From positions 1 through 10,312 of the forward strand of contig CAKTQV010000022.1 in NCBI GenBank assembly GCA_934597255.1: a DNA stretch of 10,312 bases, written 5' to 3'. This document shows positions 6,495-10,312 of the stretch, piece by piece (within the stretch, counting starts at the first letter, position 1; every line of letters starts with the position of its first letter). This stretch comes from an uncultured Oscillospiraceae bacterium. GTDB taxonomy: Bacteria > Bacillota > Clostridia > Oscillospirales > Oscillospiraceae. Below the pieces are notes generated by a model that made no database searches, was not told the origin of the DNA, and saw nothing but the letters and a program-made list of their open reading frames with translations. The position numbers were made by a program, and so were the translations under genes.

Positions 6495-6601
6495 ATTTTC
6501 CTCCTTAGGTTATTGGTTGGGAGCCGGTAACGGCGGCTTCCAACTTGACCCGCCTGCTCATGAGGGGCAGGCTGTGGGTTGCTGACTATTAAAATAATGT
6601 G
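6495..6601 (-). promoter_or_regulatory. rpsJ-rplC spacer with two strong hairpins
   Basis: This 107-bp gap is the only large space in the ribosomal operon. On the transcribed strand, the first hairpin has arms GCCTGC/GCAGGC (6567-6572 with 6552-6557) around a 9-nt loop, with an outer ACCC/GGGT pair (6576-6579 with 6548-6551). The second has two 5-bp helices separated by one mismatch: GTTGG/CCAAC (6540-6544 with 6516-6520) and AGCCG/CGGCT (6534-6538 with 6522-6526), around a 7-nt loop. It ends about 20 bp before the rplC start. No U-tract follows either hairpin, so they are not classical terminators. A processing site, a mRNA-stability element or a regulatory protein-binding site are all possible. 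Confidence 0.6.
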
Positions 6602-6913
6602 TTAGAGCTTGATCTCGATCTCGACGCCGGCGGGAAGCTCAAGGCTCATCAGAGCCTCGACGGTCTTCTGCGTGGGGGCGATGATGTCGATCAGGCGCTT
6701 GTGGGTGCGGCGCTCGAACTGCTCGCGGCTGTCCTTGTACTTGTGGACGGCGCGCAGGATGGTGACCACTTCCTTCTGCGTGGGCAGAGGGATGGGTCCG
6801 GAGACCTTCGCGTCGGTGCGCTTGGCGGTCTCCACAATGGTCTCGGCGGCCTTGTCGATCAGCTGATGATCGTAGGCCTTGAGGCGGATGCGGATCATTT
6901 TCTTTGCTGCCAT
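6602..6913 (-). CDS. rpsJ: 30S ribosomal protein S10
   Basis: S10 is a tertiary assembly protein of the small-subunit head (contacting S3 and S14) and also the NusE component of antitermination complexes. The 103 residues contain IRIRLKAYDHQLIDKAAETI, the block SGPIPLPTQKEVVTILRAVH and the segment EQFERRTHKRLIDIIAPTQK, which is diagnostic. The ATG at 6913 lies 7 bp after AGGAGG (6921-6926). It is the first gene of the S10 operon here. The str-operon genes (fusA, tuf) that precede it in many Bacillota are absent; a terminator and cdd are upstream instead. Confidence 0.98.
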   Translation of the reverse strand: MAAKKMIRIRLKAYDHQLIDKAAETIVETAKRTDAKVSGPIPLPTQKEVVTILRAVHKYKDSREQFERRTHKRLIDIIAPTQKTVEALMSLELPAGVEIEIKL

Positions 6914-7191
6914 GGATTTTCCTCCTAAATAGTGTACGGTTTTTACGTTTTACCGTACGGTCATCGGAATTCTGTACACTCAACCGTGCGTATCAGACCC
7001 TGCCCCAAAATATTTACCGGCGTTCCGCCGGCTCATATCGGTCCAGACGATATACGCGGCACAGGCCTCCGACCCGTCCGATTCCAGGGTTTACCGCTGA
7101 CCCCCGGACTGCTCCGCGGAAGTTACCGCCCGTCGGCGCAATCTCCCGTTTCATCGCATACGCACACCATCCCCTTCCCAGGGGCGCGTGC
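6914..7191 (-). ncRNA. Candidate structured 5' leader of the S10 operon
   Basis: This gene-free stretch lies between the probable start of transcription and rpsJ. Read on the minus strand it holds successive inverted repeats. At 7162-7191, GCAC/GTGC encloses CCCCT/AGGGG with a GGGA loop. At 7076-7109, GTCCG/CGGAC encloses GGGT/ACCC. At 7035-7053, ATATCG/CGATAT. At 7017-7031, CGCCGG/CCGGCG form a perfect 6-bp stem with a 3-nt loop. At 6934-6958, GTACGGT/ACCGTAC lies just 5' of the ribosome binding site. No convincing open frame is present. Ribosomal-protein leader RNAs before rpsJ have, as I recall, been described in Clostridia; I cannot match this sequence to their consensus from memory. Confidence 0.55.
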
Positions 7192-7197
7192 TTTGAC

Positions 7198-7226
7198 AGA
7201 GTAACAAAAATCCCCTTGGATGTCAA
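7198..7226 (-). promoter_or_regulatory. Probable S10-operon promoter (TTGACA, 17 bp, TGTTACTCT)
   Basis: The minus strand has a perfect -35 hexamer TTGACA (7221-7226), a 17-bp spacer, and a -10 TACTCT (7198-7203; 3 of 6 consensus bases, including TA at positions 1-2 and T at 6). The -10 is preceded by TG one base upstream, making an extended -10. A/T-rich DNA lies upstream (7231-7300). Transcription would start near 7190. The -35 box lies inside the terminator hairpin described next. Confidence 0.6.
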
Positions 7227-7235
7227 GGGGATTTT
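7206..7235 (-). terminator. Intrinsic terminator between cdd and the S10 operon
   Basis: A perfect 12-bp inverted repeat, AAAATCCCCTTG / CAAGGGGATTTT (7224-7235 with 7207-7218), has a 5-nt loop. On the minus strand the right arm runs into TTTTT ending at 7206. It lies 107 bp after the cdd stop codon and would end transcripts of the pgeF/binding-protein/cdd unit. The hairpin is nearly symmetrical, so it could also act on plus-strand transcripts, though no plus-strand gene is known here. Confidence 0.8.
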
Positions 7236-7263
7236 CACAATTTTTCAAAGTTTTTTTCTGTGA

Positions 7264-7292
7264 TTTTTACAAAGATTACAAAGCTGTTTCAA
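7264..7292 (-). promoter_or_regulatory. Possible second promoter upstream of the terminator
   Basis: TTGAAA (7287-7292, 5 of 6 consensus bases) and TAAAAA (7264-7269, 4 of 6) are separated by 17 bp on the minus strand. The region is A/T-rich, so chance matches are likely. If real, transcripts from here would meet the hairpin at 7206-7235, which would then work as an attenuator for rpsJ. Confidence 0.25.
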
Positions 7293-7324
7293 AACGCGGA
7301 ATATCCCCTGTTTTCTCCGGTATC

Positions 7325-7340
7325 CGCGGCGAAAACCGCG
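7325..7340 (-). other. Small hairpin directly after the cdd stop codon
   Basis: CGCGG and CCGCG (7336-7340 with 7325-7329 on the minus strand) flank a 6-nt loop, beginning 1 bp after the cdd stop. No U-tract follows, so it is unlikely to terminate transcription alone; it may protect the 3' end of the message. Confidence 0.35.
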
Positions 7341-7341
7341 C

Positions 7342-7728
7342 TCAGAACGCGAATGGATGCGGCATGAGCTGCGACAGGCGGTAGCTGACATAGCGCCCGC
7401 CGGAGCGGGTACACAGCACCTCCATGCTTCCGTCGGGGTCAAACTCGCTCATGAACTGGCGGCAGGCGCCGCAGGGCAGGCAGTAATTCTCCCCCTCCCC
7501 GTAAATGGCGATGCGCACGAATTTCCGCCGTCCCTCGCTCACCGCCTTGCAGATAGCCGTGCGCTCGGCGCAGATGGTCGAGCCAAGCGCGGCGTTTTCC
7601 ACGTTGCAGCCGGTGAAAACGCTGCCGTCGGCGCACTCCAGCGCCGCCCCCACGGGAAAATGGGAATACGGCGAATAGGAATCCTGCGCCGCGTCCCGCG
7701 CCATGTTCAGTAGTTCCCTGTCTGTCAT
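7342..7728 (-). CDS. cdd: Cytidine deaminase
   Basis: Cdd is a cytosolic enzyme that hydrolytically deaminates cytidine and deoxycytidine to uridine and deoxyuridine in pyrimidine salvage. The 128 residues are those of the short homotetrameric form. Visible residues are SHFPVGAAL (22-30), CNVENA (41-46; Asn42 and Glu44 of the ribose-binding site), TICAERTAI with zinc ligand Cys53 and catalytic Glu55, and PCGACRQ with zinc ligands Cys86 and Cys89. All catalytic residues are present and at the same spacing as in the Bacillus enzyme. The start at 7728 has GAGAGGA upstream. It lies 49 bp after the binding-protein gene in the same direction; a TAAAAT -10-like sequence in that gap lacks a clear -35. 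Confidence 0.97.
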   Translation of the reverse strand: MTDRELLNMARDAAQDSYSPYSHFPVGAALECADGSVFTGCNVENAALGSTICAERTAICKAVSEGRRKFVRIAIYGEGENYCLPCGACRQFMSEFDPDGSMEVLCTRSGGRYVSYRLSQLMPHPFAF

Positions 7729-7777
7729 TTTGTCCTCTCCCCCTTATGCGAACTCTTATTTTATGCAAGAAACCGTA

Positions 7778-9406
7778 TTACGATTGGCCGGCCGTGAGAT
7801 CGATCACCCACGTTTCCATACCATTAAATGTATTATCCTGCGTCGGCTCCATGCCGGATATCACGCCCCGATGATACAAAACCTCGCTTTTCTCAAAGCA
7901 CACGACCGTGATGGGCGCCGTCTGGGCCAGATAGCCGCACAGCGCGTCCACGGCCGCCGCCTGCCCGTCCGGCGGCGCGGCCAGAAGCTGCGCATAGCTG
8001 CTCAGCAGCATCTGATCGCTCGCCCTGGAGAAGTTGAGCGAATCCTCCGCCGACCAGTCCGCGCGGAATATGGCGCTGATGTTCCAGTCCGGCCGCAGCT
8101 TGATCTCGGCGTAATAGATGTCAAAATCGCCGTCCTTGAGCGCCTGCATGTAATCCTCGTAGCTCAGCTCCCGGAGCGTGACGGCCAGCCCCGCTTTCGT
8201 CATCTCGTTGACGATGCGTCGGGCCGCAGACACCTTGGACGCAGAGTCGGAGCAGACGATAAAATCCAGCTCCTGCGCCAGAGCCGACACGCCCGAAAAC
8301 AGATCCAGCTTGCCGTCGCCGTCCGCGTCCACCATGCCCAGACTGTCCAGCGCCGCGCTGAATTTTTCCGGCGCGTAGCTCAGCGACTGCGCCAGCTCCT
8401 GCGGATACAGGGAGTTGTTCGGATGGATCGGCAGCGCCGCCGGCACGCCCGCCCCCGACATATACAGCGACACGATGCCGCTGCGGTCGACGATGTAGGT
8501 CATCGCCGTCCGTATCGCCGTCTGCGACATCACGACGCTCTGCATATTATAACCGAGATAATGCATATTCGTGCTGTCAACGTAGCGGATGATGTTCGTT
8601 TTGGAATAGCCGAGATTCGACAGGGACGTCGGGTCGTTCACCACCAGGTCGATGTACGAGCTTTCAAACGCCTGCAGTATGTCGGACGCGGTCTTGTACT
8701 CCTTCAGATAAATGCGCAGCAGCGGCATGGAGGCCGCGTTCGGATGCCCCTCGTCCAGAAGCAGCATATCCTCCGTCGCCGCGAATTTATACGGGCCGGT
8801 GCCGCCGGGGAAATCGTAGTAAAACGTGTCTGCCTCCACGCAGGGGATGTTCATCAGCGTGTAAAAGCGCCAGTTGACGCTTTTGAGGCGGACCTGAAAG
8901 CTGGCCGTGTCGGGCGTCGTGACCTCCGCCACCGAGGCGAAGCGCTCTTTGTAAGCGTCCGTCGTCAGCGCCATGCGCAGCGTGTAGGCGCAGTCGATGG
9001 AGCTGAGCGAGGCGCCGGAATGAAAGCGGCGCGAGGTATCGACCGAAAACGTCCACGTCAGCCCGTCCTCCGAGCTCCACGCCGTGACCAGCCCCGGCTG
9101 CGCCTCAAAGCTGCCGTCGATCTCGATCAGCGGCTCATAGACCAGCATGTCGACGACGCGGTTCCACGCGCTCGTCAGCCGATAGGGATTGAAGGAGGAA
9201 TCGAACAGGACGTTGAGCGAGAACACATCGTCCGCCGCGTAGGTCGTGCCCAGGGCCTCGCCCTCCGGCTGCACCGTCTGCCCGTCCGCCGGGACCGGCT
9301 CCTCCGCCGTTTCGTCCGAACGGCTCTCCGTCTTTTCCCCCGCGCAGCCGGCCAGCAGAAGCAGAGCCAGCGAAAGCGCCGCGATTTTCAGAAATAACTG
9401 TTTCAT
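7778..9406 (-). CDS. Solute-binding lipoprotein, oligopeptide/family 5 type
   Basis: This is an extracellular ligand-binding component of an ABC importer, tethered to the membrane. The 542 residues start with a lipoprotein signal peptide (MKQLFLKIAALSLALLLLAGC) with lipobox LAGC and the acylated Cys21, then an acidic Ser/Glu/Pro linker (22-50). The family 5 (OppA/DppA-like) pattern follows: VYEPLIEIDGSFEAQPGLV (89-107), WSSEDGLTWTFSV (110-122), then FHSGASLSSIDCAYTLR (128-144). DADGDGKLD (360-368) resembles a calcium loop but is common in this family at this place. The open frame reaches 9598, but that extra part overlaps the upstream gene in another frame. The ATG at 9406 begins the signal peptide and overlaps the pgeF stop (ATGA). 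No permease or ATPase is adjacent; the ligand (peptide, murein peptide, nickel, other) cannot be read from the sequence. Confidence 0.92.
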   Translation of the reverse strand: MKQLFLKIAALSLALLLLAGCAGEKTESRSDETAEEPVPADGQTVQPEGEALGTTYAADDVFSLNVLFDSSFNPYRLTSAWNRVVDMLVYEPLIEIDGSFEAQPGLVTAWSSEDGLTWTFSVDTSRRFHSGASLSSIDCAYTLRMALTTDAYKERFASVAEVTTPDTASFQVRLKSVNWRFYTLMNIPCVEADTFYYDFPGGTGPYKFAATEDMLLLDEGHPNAASMPLLRIYLKEYKTASDILQAFESSYIDLVVNDPTSLSNLGYSKTNIIRYVDSTNMHYLGYNMQSVVMSQTAIRTAMTYIVDRSGIVSLYMSGAGVPAALPIHPNNSLYPQELAQSLSYAPEKFSAALDSLGMVDADGDGKLDLFSGVSALAQELDFIVCSDSASKVSAARRIVNEMTKAGLAVTLRELSYEDYMQALKDGDFDIYYAEIKLRPDWNISAIFRADWSAEDSLNFSRASDQMLLSSYAQLLAAPPDGQAAAVDALCGYLAQTAPITVVCFEKSEVLYHRGVISGMEPTQDNTFNGMETWVIDLTAGQS

Positions 9407-10176
9407 AGCATGATAATGTTGGCCTGGCTGCCGCGCACGCCGCCCGTGTAGCGATGGGACCAGTAGCGCTCCGGGTGACACATCGTGCACTCGCCGAGCG
9501 CTTCCATGTTCTCCCGCCGCAGCCCCAGCTGCTCCAGCCGACGGAGCACGACGCCCGCCAGATCGACCATGTATTTCCCGTTTTCCTTCCTGTGCCACAG
9601 ACCGTCCGTCCCGCCGCCGAGCAGCGCCGCGGCCGCCGCCGGGACCTCCGCTCCGGTCTCAAAGCAGCACGGGCCGATGCACGGGCCGACCGCCGCGCAG
9701 ATATCCGCCGCGTGCGCGCCGAGCGCCTCCATCCTTGCCACGGCCGCGCCCTCGATGTCAGCCACGGCGCTGCGCCAGCCGCAATGGACCGCCGCCGCCA
9801 CGCCGGCCTTCGGATCGTGCATCAGCAGCGGCGCGCAGTCCGCCGTGAACACAACCAGCGGAAGTCCCGGCACATTCGTGACATATCCGTCCGCCGGCTC
9901 CCACTCGCGCCCGTCGCAGGCCGGATAGGCGTCCGCCCAGCCGACGGTGCGCACGTTCGCGCCGTGGACCTGCCGGCCGTAAACGAAGCGTTCGGTCGGT
10001 ATGCCCGCCACCTCGCCGAAAAGGCGCCAGTTCTCCATCACGTTCTCCCGGCTGTCGCCGCGATTCTGGCCCAGATTGAGCGACGCAAAAACGCCGCTGC
10101 TCACGCCGCCGAGCCGCGTGGAAAACGCGTGGGCGCAGCCGATCACTTCCGATCGGATAAAGCTTGTTTCACTCAA
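9403..10176 (-). CDS. pgeF: PgeF/YlmD-family laccase-domain protein (peptidoglycan editing factor / purine nucleoside enzyme)
   Basis: This family was named polyphenol oxidase. Later work linked it to removal of wrongly incorporated L-Ser from peptidoglycan precursors (PgeF) and, in related FAMIN/YlmD proteins, to adenosine deamination and purine nucleoside phosphorolysis. The 257 residues are full length. The metal ligands are visible: His71 (RQVHG), Cys114 (FTADCAPL) and His131 (AAVHCGWR). AVGPCIGPCCFE (162-173) and the C-terminal ECTMCHPERYWSHRYTGG are also typical. The start is TTG at 10174-10176, with GAGG 8 bp upstream; an in-frame TAA 21 bp upstream rules out a longer form, and no ATG occurs until Met47, which would remove conserved N-terminal sequence. 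Its TGA overlaps the ATG of the next gene. Confidence 0.94.
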   Translation of the reverse strand: MSETSFIRSEVIGCAHAFSTRLGGVSSGVFASLNLGQNRGDSRENVMENWRLFGEVAGIPTERFVYGRQVHGANVRTVGWADAYPACDGREWEPADGYVTNVPGLPLVVFTADCAPLLMHDPKAGVAAAVHCGWRSAVADIEGAAVARMEALGAHAADICAAVGPCIGPCCFETGAEVPAAAAALLGGGTDGLWHRKENGKYMVDLAGVVLRRLEQLGLRRENMEALGECTMCHPERYWSHRYTGGVRGSQANIIML

Positions 10177-10312
10177 AAAAGATACCTCATGTTCTTATTG
10201 CCCGGCCGCCCGCTTTCCGCCGCTGCCGGGCCGGAATTTCCGGCGATCGCTCCGCGCAGATGAACCGCATCCGCGCCGCCGGGATTTTTTCGTCTGGCTA
10301 TGCCAAGGAGGC
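10173..10312 (-). other. Right-edge segment; possible 3' end of an upstream gene
   Basis: No gene can be assigned here. One minus-strand frame is open from the window edge to a TGA at 10173-10175 (ending NKNMRYLF). That stop would overlap the pgeF TTG start by 4 bp (TTGA), the arrangement seen again between pgeF and the binding protein. A second minus frame is also open from the edge and stops at 10192-10194. A plus-strand frame opens at ATG 10260 (MNRIRAAGIFSSGYAKEA, running off the edge) but has no ribosome binding site. I recognise none of the three peptides. The TTGA-overlapping frame is the mild favourite. Confidence 0.3.
10230..10244. repeat. 15-bp perfect palindrome upstream of pgeF
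   Basis: GCCGGAATTTCCGGC reads the same on both strands apart from the central base, with 7-bp arms. It is 54 bp before the pgeF start. It could be a dimeric-regulator site or part of a hairpin, since GCCGGG and CCCGGC also occur at 10225-10230 and 10201-10206. In G+C-rich DNA this may be chance. Confidence 0.35.

Noticed and set aside
7017..7031. CGCCGG hairpin in the leader as a second terminator
   Set aside because: The sequence after it on the transcript (UAAAUAUUUU) is broken by A residues, and it lies inside the untranslated leader of a highly expressed operon. It is kept only as a leader stem.
6914..7341. tRNA or small protein gene in the 428-bp gap
   Set aside because: No cloverleaf or GTTCRA-type T-arm was found. 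Short open frames lack ribosome binding sites and have biased, unrecognisable products.
8298..8330. Calcium-binding EF-hand or dockerin loop (DADGDGKLD) in the binding protein
   Set aside because: This motif is frequent at this position in family 5 binding proteins, and there is no second loop or dockerin pair. It is not treated as a separate domain.
7703..9397. Long plus-strand open frame (564 codons) opposite the binding-protein gene
   Set aside because: It mirrors the real gene in G+C-rich DNA. Its product is Arg/His-rich with no recognisable domain, and the opposite strand has a full signal peptide and family motifs.
9407..9598. N-terminal extension of the binding protein
   Set aside because: It would put 64 Arg/Gly-rich residues before a complete lipoprotein signal peptide and fully overlap pgeF in another frame.

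Overview
The window is G+C-rich bacterial DNA from a Bacillota member, most likely class Clostridia (Oscillospiraceae-like; this is inference from gene style and G+C, not a placement). Every supported gene reads on the minus strand, so transcription runs from the right edge to the left. Nearly all genes have AGGAGG-type ribosome binding sites. The ribosomal gene order, the zinc-binding S14 and the cytidine deaminase are typical of Bacillota. Nothing in the window looks like a mobile element, prophage, CRISPR array, tRNA or rRNA.

Right part (about 7342-10312): a small non-ribosomal cluster. It starts with a PgeF/YlmD laccase-domain protein on a TTG start (9403-10176). An oligopeptide-type solute-binding lipoprotein follows (7778-9406), joined by an ATGA stop/start overlap. 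Cytidine deaminase comes 49 bp later (7342-7728). No permease or ATPase genes are present, so the binding protein is an orphan here. The last ~135 bp at the right edge hold only ambiguous partial open frames.

Junction (6914-7341): a 428-bp gene-free stretch. It holds a perfect 12-bp-stem terminator. A strong -35 box (TTGACA) lies inside that hairpin and is followed at 17 bp by an extended -10, so the end of one unit and the probable promoter of the next share the same DNA. About 280 nt of leader follow, with a series of hairpins and a set of mutually exclusive pairings just before the rpsJ ribosome binding site. This suggests a structured S10-operon leader RNA.

Left part (26-6913): the S10 operon fused to the start of the spc operon, in canonical order: rpsJ, rplC, rplD, rplW, rplB, rpsS, rplV, rpsC, rplP, rpmC, rpsQ, rplN, rplX, rplE, rpsN (next expected: rpsH, outside). 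Genes are 0-19 bp apart or overlap (TAATG, TGATG), except for a 107-bp gap with two hairpins between rpsJ and rplC. Two proteins carry unusual C-terminal tails built by tandem duplication. S3 has ~90 extra residues rich in Arg/Gly/Asn/Tyr, encoded partly by a 48-bp repeat. L3 has a ~25-residue basic tail with a doubled NPQKAS motif.

I see no wholly new system. The points most worth a second look are the S3 tail, the terminator/promoter overlap with its structured leader, the rpsJ-rplC spacer, and the coupled PgeF/binding-protein pair.
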